The notes under the pieces were generated by a model that saw only the letters and a list, made by a program, of their open reading frames with translations, was not told the origin of the DNA and searched no databases. A stretch of DNA of 64,000 nucleotides from Penium margaritaceum. Lineage: Eukaryota > Streptophyta > Zygnematophyceae > Desmidiales > Peniaceae. The translations under genes were made by a program, and so were the position numbers. The DNA is taken from NCBI GenBank assembly GCA_023375785.1, contig SZWC01000087.1:311816-375815 (forward strand), written 5' to 3'. Every line of letters starts with the position of its first letter. Positions within the stretch are counted from its first letter, which is position 1. Shown here one piece after another: positions 33,919-46,030 of the stretch.

Positions 33919-36900
33919 AGCTCGAGGAGTTGAGCAAGACCAAACAAAAAAAAGGGGGGGAAGGAATGAGGGGGAGAGGACAAGAGGGGTCCCCGAGTGG
34001 GCAACCCCAGGCCAACCCCAAAAGGGGCACCCGAGGAGGTGGCTCCTAGAAAAAAAAAACAAAAAAAGAGTGAAAAAACAACCGGGTGCACTCACGCGTT
34101 GGTGCACTAACTTGCCATCGGCAAACGACGGCAACCGCAGCAGCAGCAACGGCCGCGTGGAACGTGGTTGTAGCAGCAGCGGCGAAGGTGGTCTGAGGCC
34201 ATAGCCGTTGATTGACGACGGCGACCGGAGCATCAGCAGCAGTCGCAGCAACAGCAACACCGAAGGCGACTTGAGGTCGCACGACAACCGCGCGATAGAC
34301 GTGTAGCAATCGGACACCAACGTACCACCGGCGTGGTGGTGGCCGTCCTCGTGACGGCGTCACAGCACATTTGAGACATTGTACTTTGATCGCCCGGTTC
34401 CCCTTGTGGCCTTGTGTCATCGGGAGCAAGTGTCTTATACACTCACCCACGCCAGGCTCCTGAGATGAGTCCACCGGCATGGCAAGGGACGCAGCCGGCG
34501 CCTTGGCTGGCACCGGTAGTGCAGGTGTCGCAGGCGGCACGAGCGATGTGGAAGTTGCAGCCGTGGCACACACCCCAGGCGTCCAACGGCTTTACCTGCT
34601 ACTTTTGTAGCGACCGACACCATGGCTAGCGCCAGTGTCTCCAGCGTCCTGCTGGGTGGGGACCGCCCTCGGTACGGTCCCGCCCTACTCCACCATCCGA
34701 CTCCGAGACATCTGCTCATACAGTCGTGCCCCTCAGTGGAGCTATGGCGGTGTTGTACGAAGCGCATGGTACAACACCTCACATATCATGTGGTCTCTGA
34801 GCGGGTTGTTGCCACCGTGCTGCTTCACACACCCCTATCTTCCTCCTCGCCATCCTCACCTCCATCAGTGTCTTCACCTGACCATGGCACACCTCCTGAT
34901 CTTAGCTCCACATCTGATGCCCTCCGCTCTGTCCTGGAGTCAGTTGGAGTCATCCTAGCCGTTGACCCCTCTGCTTCTGTGGTAGTCCCTTCAGCTTGGC
35001 GTCCTCCCGCTCGCACTCGGCACGCGAGGCAGCGGACAACACATTTGGCGAGACGTGCCCAGGAGTCAGCAACAGTCGCAGCAGTGGCAGAGGTCAGCAC
35101 GGAGATGACTCTCTCGTCCCTAGTCGTAGGGTTGGTACGGCATCCCTTCGTAACTTCTACCGGTACGTCGGTTGAGGGGGGGATGGAGTGTCTGCCGACG
35201 ACCACCGGAGAGTGCAGGAGGGATGCGACAGACGGTGCTTCACGTCAGGATGCTCTCAGTGAGGACAAGACATCCAAGGAGTGGTCCGACGTGGAGTCTG
35301 AAACAGACAAGTGGTCCGACGCAAAGTTGGAGGCAGACGTAGAGATGGAGATGGAGATGGAGACTAAAGTTGACATAGCGGAGATCACGACCACAGAGGT
35401 AGGTGTGGCAGCAGTAGTGGATGGGGCAGTAGTAGTAGTGGTGATGACAGCCGACACATATGGAGCAGACGTCTAGGCAGTGGGTGCGTCGGCAGCAATC
35501 GACATCGTGATAGTAGCAGTAGTTGTAGTCATTGCTACTAATAGGACGCCGGCAGTGGACGCGCTCGTTGGTGCAGACACCACGATGGTCGTCGCTCCTA
35601 TAGCAGCTGGTACAACCTGCGTAGGGGTAGACGCTCCCTCAGCCACAGCATATGCCATTGCAGATACACATGCGGAGGGATACCCGGAGAGGCAGGAGAC
35701 ATCGAGGCTGCCAGCACTTCCGTTATGGCCAGTGCCATTGCGGTAGCTGTCTGTGGAGGCCAAGCCGTCGCGGAGGACGCAGCTCGAGTAGTAGCTAATG
35801 CACCAGCAGCCGAGCACGCCCCTACGCTCGAGCGTTTACACTGTGCGCTTCGCGACCAGGAGGATACAATCGCACGTGCGGACAGGCACCTATAAGACCT
35901 CACGCTTGATCTACGTGTAGCGAGGACACGTTGGAGCACCGCAGATGCCGCGGGTCATCGGTTTGCGGCAGTATACATCGAGGATGTGTACACGCGCCTC
36001 GAGGCTGCTGAGTGGACGTTCCACGGTGAAGTGTGGAGACGGTCGGAATTGTGTTGACAGTTGGAGGAGGTGATATCAGTGGATGCGTCAGCAGCGACGG
36101 CCCGTGTAGGAGCAGCTGCTACCGTGGCCCACACTGTTGACAGGCGAGTGGCGGTTGTGCCCATGGCATCAGCAGAGCCTACAACAGTCACCCCTACAGG
36201 CGCATCTGTCGTGGAGGATGCAGAGCGAGCTGCAGACCTCTAGCTCATCGCTGCCCTGACTGGCATTGCTGACACCATGGCGGTTCTAGCGGATGACACA
36301 CCTACACATGTCCGAGCTGCAGTTCCCATACCTGAGCGCCTACGCTCCGCGGTTGACGAGCAGGAGGTAGATGTGGCTCGAGCGGAGGTGCACGTGAAGG
36401 GTCTCATGGCCGAGCTACGGGAGGCCAGCAGCTGTTGTTACACTACGTATGTTCCAGCACGGCAGGTTGCCGAGGAGTGCGTGGAGGATGTGCACACGCG
36501 TCTCGAGGTAGCTGAGAGGTCTTTACATGATGCACGTCGGAGACGGGCGGACGTTCAGCGGCAGGTGGATGATTGGTTGCGCACCAGTGGTTGGGAGGAG
36601 CCTCGTAACACTGTACAGACTCCCGATGGTGGCAACAAAACAGCAGAGGCAGATTCACCGACGAAGGCCGACGCTGAACCAAGAGTCGACAGCCGAGTGA
36701 CAGGTGTACTAGAAGCTGCCGGTGCCTCTACAGTAGCACCTATTTCAGATGCATACACTACACATTCCGACACGTTGTCTAGTGTCGACGTCTTGCCAGC
36801 AGCTGGCGGCCAGGCGACAGACGATTCGAAAGCTGACCTACGCGATGAGGCGGCGAGGCTGCAGGATGCCGCGGGTCGGGCCGACGCGCACGCGATTGAG

Positions 36901-37505
36901 GTCCACCGTCAGGTTCGTTCCGTGACTGACTGCCTACATGTCGCAGATGCAGCCGCCCGGCCGAGAGCCGCAGCAGAGCTTGATGAGCTGTACACACGTT
37001 CTGACGTTGCAGTATCCGCATTGTGATGTGCAGCTCAGTAGCTGGCAAGAATACATCAGGTGCTGTAGTTGGAGGAGGCCCTTGGTGCTGCACCAGTCAC
37101 AGCAGTAGGTGAGGACAGCAGTGACGACGACGATAGCGACGACGACGCTCTGGGGTGAGGCTTTGTGGGAGCACATCCAACGAGCATCATTGTCATCGTT
37201 TCTATTGTCTTGCAGGGGTATGTGGCCATGGGGGAGCCAGCCTCTGCAGCCCAGGGGGGTGTTGGTGTGTGGGCTTTGGCCTGACACCCTTCTGAGGACA
37301 ACGTGGTTAGTTTGTGTCTGGCACGATGCTCCGATTGAGGTTATGCTGGTCGAGACCCGTGTACCTGGTGACTTGTACCGGTGTGACTTGGAGACCCATT
37401 GCCTCCATGTGGTATGTATGTTCCATGTATGCGAGCAGGTGTGGTCAACACCCGGACCCCAGAGACATGTTCCGAGGGTTATGAGGAGACCTTGTTTCTT
37501 TGTAT

Positions 37506-37926
37506 CTCTAGTGTGATGTTTGGCACATGCGTGTGTGGATTATGTGTTGCACGGTCGAGACCCGGGCACTTGGTGAGTTACACCACTGTCTCGAGGAGAC
37601 CTTGTGTTATGGTTGGTGTTTACGACGGACAGTGAGTGTAGCCCCTCACTTGTCATTGCGGTGACGGCTGTGTCAGCCAGGGGGAGTGTTGGTTTGTGTG
37701 GCTTCCACCCGTCACNCTCTTGTGTGATGTTTGGCACATGCGTGTGTGGATTATGTGTTGCACGGTCGAGACCCGGGCACTTGGTGAGTTACACCACTGT
37801 CTCGAGGAGACCTTGTGTTATGGTTGGTGTTTACGACGGACAGTGAGTGTAGCCCCTCACTTGTCATTGCGGTGACGGCTGTGTCAGCCAGGGGGAGTGT
37901 TGGTTTGTGTGGCTTCCACCCGTCAC
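37506..37926. other. Near-identical 210-bp duplication around a single N (assembly artefact)
   Basis: 37,506-37,715 and 37,717-37,926 match with a constant offset of 211 and only one difference, seen at the first junction. A single N sits at 37,716. This is the signature of two contig ends that overlap but were joined without merging. Confidence 0.92.
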
Positions 37927-38572
37927 GAGAGATGACGCGGTGATTATCCGTATACCTAGTATTGGTGGTATGGAGCGTCGGTACTCGAGAGCATGACGAC
38001 GTGATCCATGATGCGAATGCAGCTGGCGCCAGGGCACCGACGAGTGGTGGCTCCGTGCACTAGCAGCTGCCCGACAAAAGCCACGACATCCCGAGTGCTA
38101 GCTGGGGTCGTTTCTGGATTTTCTGCAGATGCAAGGGTTTTCTCGGTGGACTGGCTCTCGAGCGCGATTTGCATGTTTTGCATTGTCTGTTCACCGATCG
38201 ATGCCGGAATTGTACGTGTGACCAGTTGTAGCGTCCGGCTTGAGATTCTGCATCTCTAGGCTCTGATGGTGGTGCATTCGGATACTTGTGTGCAGGTTTA
38301 TGGCCAAAACAGTGATTTTAGGCCAGTTTTAAGATGAACTAACACTGCGCGTGCGTCACTTGCTGTGAACCGCAGCAGGTATTTATGTTGTCATCTTGTC
38401 AGTTGTCATTTCCCTCTGCGATTATATTCAGATTTGAGCTTCTTGACACTCTGTATGTGTCCCTATCTAGAACCTTGCAGTTTTTGCCTCCGACTTGTGA
38501 CCGTTGTCACACGCTGACCTAGCGCGTACGCCTAGTGTCACGGTATGTGGTTAGGAAGGTTCCTAGAAGCTT
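37898..38572 (+). repeat. Copia-family LTR (plus orientation)
   Basis: Starts TGTTGGTTTGTG after a purine run and ends ...TAGAAGCTT. It aligns along its length with the complement of 12,090-12,764, including the shared GAGTGGTGGC and TTAGGCCAGTTTTAAGA-like blocks. It abuts the LINE remnant on its right. Confidence 0.8.
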
Positions 38573-39697
38573 AATCACTCCAAGTTCAGCACCTCTACTC
38601 CCTAGACCTTCGCAACTCCCTTAACCCGCCACTTAGTCGCTCACAACTCACCATCCTGAAGATCATCGTCAATCACCTCCCCCTAACATGGCAAAAAATC
38701 ATGCTGAACCCCTCGACGGTTGGCGACATCATCCCATACACCAAATACGTTACCCTCTCCTCTCTTGGTGGGACCCCACCAACAACCGGCTACAAAATAA
38801 ACACCATCAACCCAACAACTGGTGACCTGCTCCATATCGACCTCACTACCCAGAAAATACAACCCCATCCATGGATGCGCAGTACCCATCTCCACCCTGA
38901 ACACATCATCACCCTTCACTGCAAAAAAGGCATGCTCCTATCCACGGGTGCCCCCAACAGCTGCCCTAGCCATCGCCTACGTTCACTGAACCTATCTTTT
39001 CAGGATCTCTACAGAAAAATCCTCCAGAACCTACACCCTCACCCAACGTACCCCCTCCTTTGGACAAAAAACCACCCCTCAACAACCTTCGATTGGAAGG
39101 GCGTACTCCCAAAACTCCACTCTTTGCCCATCAACATACAAGCACAAGACCTCATGCGTTGGATCCTCTACCAAAGTATCCAAGTCAACGCATGTTATAA
39201 ATTCCTCCCACCACCGGCATCCCCAAAATACCCCCGTTGTCCTGAGGAGGAAACCATAGAACATTGCTTTATCACATGTCCACACCTGCGCCCTCTTACT
39301 AGCAGACTCAACACAATATACAAATACTTCTTCCCTCATCAAACTCCAGACAACACGGACATCCTACTGGCCCCCCTTAATCATGACTCCCACCCCTTGT
39401 GGGAACTCATCCGAGCACCTCTTCCATGAAATGTGGCAAGAAAGATGGGCGTCACCAAAATGCAACCCAACCACAACAATCCGCCTCCTATTCCCAAGCA
39501 CACTCATATCAGCCCTCAACCTCTGCACCAACATCATCCACACTCGCAACACCACCCGCTCCAAAGGAAAGCAAACGAAAATAACCCACTTGACCTCCTA
39601 TTTCCGTAATACAGAAATAGCCCAAGGCGCACCAAAACTAATTCTATTCCAAAGCTTCAGCGCCTGGTGGAAGCATCCAAATCTATATAAGCTATGA
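38573..39697 (+). pseudogene. LINE ORF2 C-terminal remnant (zf-RVT region)
   Basis: Two adjoining frames, 38,701-39,429 and 39,383-39,697, form the C-terminal part of a non-LTR retrotransposon ORF2. The diagnostic part is the Cys/His cluster after the RT domain, YPRCPEEETIEHCFITCPHL at about 39,229-39,290 (zf-RVT type). Upstream is the usual weakly conserved region (DLLHIDLTTQKIQPHPW). Downstream, in the shifted frame, is a helical tail ending FQSFSAWWKHPNLYKL then stop. The frame changes once near 39,400. Endonuclease and RT domains are absent, since the copy begins abruptly at the copia LTR. I see no clear poly-A tail after 39,697. This is a dead LINE fragment that would have supplied target-primed reverse transcription. 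Confidence 0.75.
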
Positions 39698-39854
39698 CTT
39701 GGGGGGGCCAGGTACAATCCCAAGCTTATTTTGGTGTCTTGGTGACCCTCCCTTCCCCACTGGTTACGACCACCGGAACAAAAAAAACGACTTGGGACAG
39801 GTCATCAAATATTCTGAAGGAAAATTGGCGAGTATACCCACATGCCTCAAGGGA

Positions 39855-39988
39855 TGTAACGAACATGCGGGAAGCTAGGCCCGCTCCGCCAAACCCAAGG
39901 TCGTTGAGGGTCTCCGACCCTCAACTACTCCCATCCGTCGGCCCATAGGCCAAGACCTGTTCAAGCCAGGTGGCAAAATAATGCTACA
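39855..39988 (+). repeat. Possible TRIM-like solo LTR
   Basis: A 134-bp block from TGTAAC to GCTACA. Like the TRIM LTR at 1,299-1,438 it has a GAGGGT...ACCCTC stem-loop followed by a GGCC...GGCCAAG motif in the same order. Target duplications are not visible (AGGGA against TTCAT), so the boundaries and the relationship are tentative. Confidence 0.35.
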
Positions 39989-40015
39989 TTCATCCCATAG
40001 AGGAATGGACCCGCC

Positions 40016-40085
40016 TTTTATGCCGAATGGAGCCTGGATGGTGAACAAGTATGAGTTGCAAGGATGAATACGGTTTGAGAATTGG
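40016..40085 (-). repeat. Gypsy B 3' LTR, distal piece
   Basis: About 70 bp matching the start (plus-strand sense) of the LTR at 63,753, including ATGGAGC.TGGATGGTGAAC and GTATGAGTTGC. The match ends where E3 begins. Confidence 0.75.
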
Positions 40086-40095
40086 ACGGTGTAGT

Positions 40096-40215
40096 AATAT
40101 ACCCATCGTTTTGGTCAGTAGATCAGCGGTGTCCAAAGTCGAAAACGAAAAGACGACGCTGTCCATTATTGCGAACGAAATGACAGCGGTGCCCATGTTT
40201 TTCATCGTGCGAGCA
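40096..40215 (-). repeat. E3 left terminal array, 30-bp units
   Basis: Units start at 40,096, 40,126, 40,156 and 40,186. The landmark G(C/A)(G/C)(G/C)TG(T/C)CC falls at the start of the last three. Confidence 0.85.
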
Positions 40216-40312
40216 AAAACAGGCACGGGTGATATAAAATTCATGTATATAACACATTTGACATGGATTTTGACTTCGAGCTTCGTCGGTCATCGTGAGC
40301 TTGCAGGAGGAG

Positions 40313-40956
40313 TGTTGTGATCTGTGACGAACCTGTCGACCTGTACAGTTTACTGTGACCACTTGGCCATGTCCATGCCTGTGTAGATCCCTAATACGGA
40401 CCCAGGTGGTAATAGTGCATCGTCTTGTGGTGGAATACTAGCTTGGAGCTGACCGACGACCGTCCCAGAGCTGTGGACGCTGTGTGGGACCTCCTGCAGG
40501 TTTTCTACAGCACGTAGGAGTTTATCGGTCGACTCGCCGTGGGTCCGATTTGCATGTTTTTGTATTTTGTGTCCACCGTTTAATACCGGATACATGCATG
40601 TGACTAGTCGTAACGTTTGGAATGTGATTCTGCATGTCTAGGTTCAGACGACGTAGCTTTCTGACATGTCTACGTTGAGTTACGGCCAAAACAGTAGTTT
40701 TGGGCCAGTTTTAGGACAGACCTTGTGCTGCCACGTGCGACACCCGCCGTGTGCTGCGGCAGGTACTTATGCCATGGACCTGTCATTTGTCATTTCTCTC
40801 TGTAAATGCTATTGAAGCATTGTGACACTTGGTCTTGTATCTCCTAGCCAAACCCTTGCCATTGCGTGTACGACTTGTGATTGTTGTCACCGTCTGACCA
40901 GGCACTTACGCCGAGTCAGCGGCTGTATCACTAGGAAGCTTCCACACATCTTCTCT
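40313..40956 (+). repeat. Copia B 5' LTR
   Basis: Runs TGTTGTGATCTGTG to CATCTTCTCT and abuts the primer-binding site at 40,957-40,968. The 3' terminus resembles CTTCTCA/T in the other copia LTRs of this window. Confidence 0.88.
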
Positions 40957-40968
40957 TGGTATCAGAGC
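40957..40968 (+). promoter_or_regulatory. Copia B primer-binding site (tRNA-iMet)
   Basis: An exact TGGTATCAGAGC, the canonical plant initiator-methionine tRNA primer site, directly after the LTR. Confidence 0.92.
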
Positions 40969-41408
40969 AGCGAGGCCTCTTGCGGAGCTATGCCACAGAG
41001 ATGCAACACCGGCAGCAGTAGTGAGCATCACCGCCGCCGTTGTATCCTAGGACTCGCTGCAGCCATTTGGAGCAACGACATCACCAAAAAAATCCCACCA
41101 CCATATGGGGTGAGATGCGGCAGTTTCCAGCTTCGACACCCAGGCCGAGCAACAACAGTAGCACCGGGTGGCAACATCAGCCTTGTCTGGCTACCCATCT
41201 CTACAAAAAAGGGGAGAAAAAAAGAGCTCGCAATAGCTCGCGACAACGGCTTCGAGCAGTGGTAGCAGCCGTGGGCAGCGACTGCAGTGTAGCATTGGCG
41301 ACAGAAGCAGCAGCAGCGGTGACGACCACAGCAGCGAGGCTGCTGTACAACAGTGCACACCACTGCCGTGCAGCACTACTACGCAGCTGCGTAGAAGCTG
41401 CGCATCAG

Positions 41409-41671
41409 TGCGCAGGACTGCGCAGGGTCGCGTAGGGCTGTGCAGGGCTGCGTAGGGCTGCACAGGGCTACGTAGGGCTACACAAGCCTATGCAGGTCTA
41501 CGCAGGACTGTAGAGGGCAGCGTAGGACAGGGGGGGTGACGCGATCACCCCCACCGAGGAGTCTATGACTTCCAAAAAAAAAGCGTAAAATACGCCAACG
41601 TAAAAATGCTAGCGTATTTTTTGCTGGCGTAAAAAATGCTGACGTCACCATTGGCTTTGCTAACGTCAGCA
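41409..41671 (+). repeat. 10-bp tandem array and hairpins in the copia B leader
   Basis: From about 41,409 to 41,530, roughly twelve 10-bp units of the form CGTAGGGCTG/CACAGGGCTA run head to tail in strict 10-base register. Then come three inverted repeats: GGGGGTGA with TCACCCCC (41,532-41,552, loop CGCGA), AAAATACGC with GCGTATTTT (41,587-41,620), and TGCTGACGT with ACGTCAGCA (41,637-41,671). The position between primer site and gag is where packaging and dimer signals usually lie. Confidence 0.8.
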
Positions 41672-44600
41672 ATTTCGGGGTCAAAAACGTCATTTTCTTT
41701 GACGTTTCATCTCCTTGAGAACTGCTGACGGTTTTGAAATACGACCAGTTGGACATCCCAGTCCATAGTGAGCGCTGACATGGCTCCGACCGGTGACAAG
41801 GGCAAAGGACCAGCACATCCCTCCTCCTCCTCCCCAGGGTTCATGAGCCCAGGCTCGTAGGCCATTGTGGATCTGCGGAGTCAACAAGATGAGATACGTC
41901 GTCAGCAGCAGCAGCAGACTGATGCCATCCGTGCCCTCACTGATCTTATTCGATGTCTGTCCACGACCCCACAACAGACATCTTTGGGAGTCGGCGGTAG
42001 CATACCTTCTACACAACATTCAGCATTTACACCAAGGAGAGCAGCAGGACAGGATCCGCCACCTTTCGATCCTTTAGATGAGGACCCTGGCATGCCAAGG
42101 ATGGATGATGACTCCCATGAGAGGGAGATTCGCATGCTTCAGGAGCGTCTCCCCCAGTTTCAGACGCATCCCGGTTCTCTGTTTCCGGAGGTCTGACCGT
42201 CGCCTGATCTTTACCTCGGCGACTTTCCTCACCCCGGTGTCTTTCCCATCCCTTGTTCCTCCTAGCCTGTGGTTCCTCTCCCCACGGAGTGGTAACCCAA
42301 GGATTTTGAGACACCATCCCGCGTTATGTCAGCGAGGACGGCTTTGACTGCTGGGAGACTCTCTTCTAGGTCTGGGCCACATCAGAGGCGGTATGGCCCT
42401 ACTATCATCGTCCTTACCAGGTTACAGACCGCGGTCAGGTACTGACAGCGGCTCGGGCGATGCGTGGACTCCTTTACGCCATGTCGCGTGAGACTGTCAT
42501 AGACTTTCGCCCTTTCCTTGGAGAGGCCGGCACGGGCGTGGGTGCCGATCCGCGTGGGGGCTGGGACCTGGCACTGTCTCTGCTTGCGTTACAGACACAC
42601 GCCACCCGCGCGACTCACATTCGCGCTTTCCATTCCCTTCGTCAGGGACCTGCCGAGTCTGCAGCTGATTACTGGCTACGTGCCATGCGCATCTACACGT
42701 GCCTTGGGACTTCACGAGGTACACAGCTCAGGGCGCTTCGCACGCTCATGATCCGAGTCCGTCTTGAGTACGCGGACATCTTCTGGGGATACAGCGGTGC
42801 CATGCTCGAGCCCTTCTCCACCTCCATTCAGCTTCTTCCTTGGACACATCAGCTCTTCCTCCAGGTGACTTCTGCCCGCGAGGCAGCCGTGGCCCATCAG
42901 GAGAGTTCCCTTGCTGCAGCGGTCATCGCGTCGTCGCCGACGTGCCTCTTACAGACCACTTCTCCATTCTCTCGCACACCCTCCTCTTCCCCTTCCATCC
43001 TGGCTATCCTGACTCAGATGCAAGGTGTGGCAACCGCGGCATAGGAGAAGAAGGGTAAGGAAATGCATGGTTTGGGCCAACAGCAGTCATCTGGCGGTAG
43101 CAGTGGACTTGTTGTCGACTGCTACAATTGTGGAGGCCCTCATCGCTACACCGAGTGCTAGCAGCCGCTTGACTGGATGAGGATCACCTGCGGTCTTCAG
43201 TCTGCACATGCGCAGCGGGCAGCATCGGGAGCACAGCCTCCGGTCGCGCGGCGACCATAAATGCAGCAGTTCTCGTTTCCTCACCGGGGAGCAGTGGCAA
43301 CTCGGACCTGCGTAACTACACCATCGTCGAGCTCCGTCATCTTCTAGTGCTTTGTTTTCAGGGAGGTGCGAGTGTATTGTCACAGCCGGGTGGTTCACAG
43401 ATTGTTTATTCGTCTGTTCTCGTCGCTCGTGATGACTCGTGTGGAGGGGGCAGAGCTGGCATGTGATGACGATGGGCCTGACAGTACCAATTGGATTCAT
43501 GAGTCACACCTCTGTTCCCTTTGTCATTCCTCCTCACCTGTTGCTCAGCGCGCCACTGAGGCCGAGTGCTCCATTGCCTATTGTATAGTGACGTCCTCCG
43601 GTCGTGATCCCGGTGGCACTTGGATCATCGATTTTGGTGCCACTCATCACATGACCTGTCGTCGTAGTGACTTTGTTGTTCTCGGTCCTGTTGCGGCTGT
43701 TCGCTCTGTTCGCACAGGCTCTGGTCAGTCCTTGCCGGTCCAGGGTGTTGGGGTGGTGTGCTTTGATGGTCCGTCTGGCCCCCTGTATCTTTACAAGGTG
43801 CTTTTTGTGCCTGACCTTGGGCTCAGCTTGCTATCTGTGTGTGCCTGCACACTGATGGGACTCTCTGTGGAGCATAGTACAGACTTCGCGACTGTGACAG
43901 CTACTGATACTCGTACCATTGTTCTTCGTGCCTTTGTTGTGGACGATCTGTATCATGTCTCTCGGATTTCTCCTCCTCCTTCTTGCTCCCCTCCCCTCCT
44001 GCTTGAATGTTTGTCACAGGCGTTCTATCCGCTGAGCACAGCGACTGCTCCATCGTCGCCTGTGTCATGTGGACTTCGACACTATGTCGAAGCTCATTTG
44101 GACACAGCCTGTACTCGGTCTTGACGTGGCTTCTTTCGAGAATCCATCCAAGATGAATTGTCTGTTCTATGTGTATGGTAAGATGCATCGTTGCACCTAC
44201 CCTGACTCCTATTCTCACACATTTAGCCCTCTTGAGTTGGTCCATTCAGACCTTCTCGATCCTCTTCCTGTCGAGTCTCTGTCCGATTACGGCAGATACA
44301 TCCTGACCCTGACTGATGACTTCACCCAGATGCGGTGGGTCTACAGCCTACCCCAGAAGAGTGACGACACTCTCGCGGTTTGCCTCTAGCTAGTGATGGC
44401 TGAGCGTCAGTCTCACCACACGCTGCATACCTTTCGTTCGGATCACGACGGTGAGTTTCTTGGTGAGATGGACAGTTTCTTCGCCGAGCAATGGGTTTTT
44501 CACCAGGTCTCCGCTCTTGCTACTTCTCAGCACAACAATGTCTCTAAGCGCTAGAACCGCACCATGGAGGATGCGATTTGTGCTATGCGGTCTAAGTGCT

Positions 44601-45527
44601 GTCTCCCGGAGTCCTTCGCCTTTGAAGGATTCGCCTACATGACGTGGGTCTAGAACCACCTCCTGCACGGTCCCCTTTTGGACCACGTACCCTGCACGAG
44701 CTTTGGTTTGGCCACCGTGCTGACCTACATCTCGCTCGTGTCTGGGGATCCTTGGCTTCTATGTGGTACACCGAGGACCAGCAGGGTCCAAGGTCTCACC
44801 GCATGGTCTCTTGTGTGCCTTCGTAGACATCTCCCCGCGGTCGAAGGCCTGGCGTTTTGGGGATCCCGCCCGTCGTCGCATCGTTGAGTCCCGCGACGCG
44901 CTCTTCTTTGAGTCTCTCACCTACCGTGATCTGACCTTGATCACGTCGCTGTCCATCATGCACGTTCCTACGTGTGAGGTTTTTCGACAGATGGGGGAGT
45001 CTGAGACTACGAGTACCTCTCACCCGGCTAATGTGTCCATTCCATTCCCCTCCACTTCTCGGTCTCTGGCTCTTGATGACCCAGCGATCATCGCTATCGG
45101 CCTAGAGACCTCTCCAACACAGCCGACTTCTACCCCTATTCCCTTGCACACCACAGGTACCCATGATCCTATACTTGTGTCCGCCAGTACTCCTGCCTCT
45201 GTGCATGGTCCTGCCTCACCTCCTGCTCCTACTGTCACACCTAGTCACGTGTCTCCCACACAGGCAACTCCTTGCATTGCATCACCTGCTCCTTTGCCTC
45301 AGCCCTCACCAGCTGTGGTCATCCCTGTCCGTGAACCTGAGGTGAGATCCTTGAGCCTAGGTTACTCAAGTGAGCCCGGCAGTCGTCTTCGACCATTGGA
45401 CTCTGGAGACCAGTGAGTTTCAAGTCCCACACCCAGACGCTCCACTCGCAACATCGCGAGTGGTCATCTCGGCACAAAGGTCCTAGGCCTGAGTGTTCAA
45501 AGTGAGCACACAAAGGTACATCTAGCG

Positions 45528-45638
45528 TGCCCCGTAGGGCATGATCTCGTCACTCGCGAGTTTCATATCGCTTGTGATGCAACAACTGACCTTGTGGTCA
45601 TCAGACCTAGCACTAAGGAGTGTGCACTTGCCACTTAG

Positions 45639-45678
<40 letters not shown>

Positions 45679-45883
45679 GGCTCCTGATCCGGGCACAATG
45701 AGGGAAGCTCTCTCATCAGAGGATGCTGATGCTTGGCGTGCTACTTGCGAGGATGAGCTTTGCGCCATCTGNTGCCCCGTAGGGCATGATCTCGTCACTC
45801 GCGAGTTTCATATCGCTTGTGATGCAACAACTGACCTTGTGGTCATCAGACCTAGCACTAAGGAGTGTGCACTTGCCACTTAG

Positions 45884-45937
<54 letters not shown>

Positions 45938-46030
45938 GGCTCCTGATCCGGGCACAATGAGGGAAGCTCTCTCATCAGAGGATGCTGATGCTTGGCGTGC
46001 TACTTGCGAGGATGAGCTTTGCGCCATCTG
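45528..46030. other. Duplication around a single N with slipped (TC)n (assembly artefact)
   Basis: 45,528-45,771 and 45,773-46,030 are the same sequence around one N (45,772). The first is 244 bp and the second 258 bp. The 14-base difference is consistent with the (TC)n run being longer in the second copy. The assembler evidently could not merge overlapping contig ends across the variable microsatellite. Confidence 0.92.

Larger units (their letters stand above)
33950..38572 (+). mobile_element. Copia-LTR element without pol, carrying repeat-built coding DNA
   Basis: The right end is an LTR (37,898-38,572) of the same family as 12,090-12,764, preceded by a polypurine-like AGGGGGAG. The left part (about 34.1-34.35 kb) has the triplet-rich character of this family's leaders, but I found no left LTR, so the start is approximate. 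Between them (34.6-37.05 kb) lies Ala, Val, Asp and Thr rich coding-like sequence with no protease, integrase, RT or RNase H motif. From about 35.9 kb it holds roughly 500-bp imperfect repeats marked by EDVYTRLEAAE, EDVHTRLEVAE and DELYTRSDVA. The heptad-like composition suggests coiled coil. Best read as a non-autonomous (LARD-like) relative of the copia elements here, now broken in several places. Confidence 0.6.

Noticed and set aside
37506-37926. A real tandem duplication in the copia-LTR element
   Set aside because: Both copies end exactly at a single N and differ by one base, which fits an assembly join and not biology.
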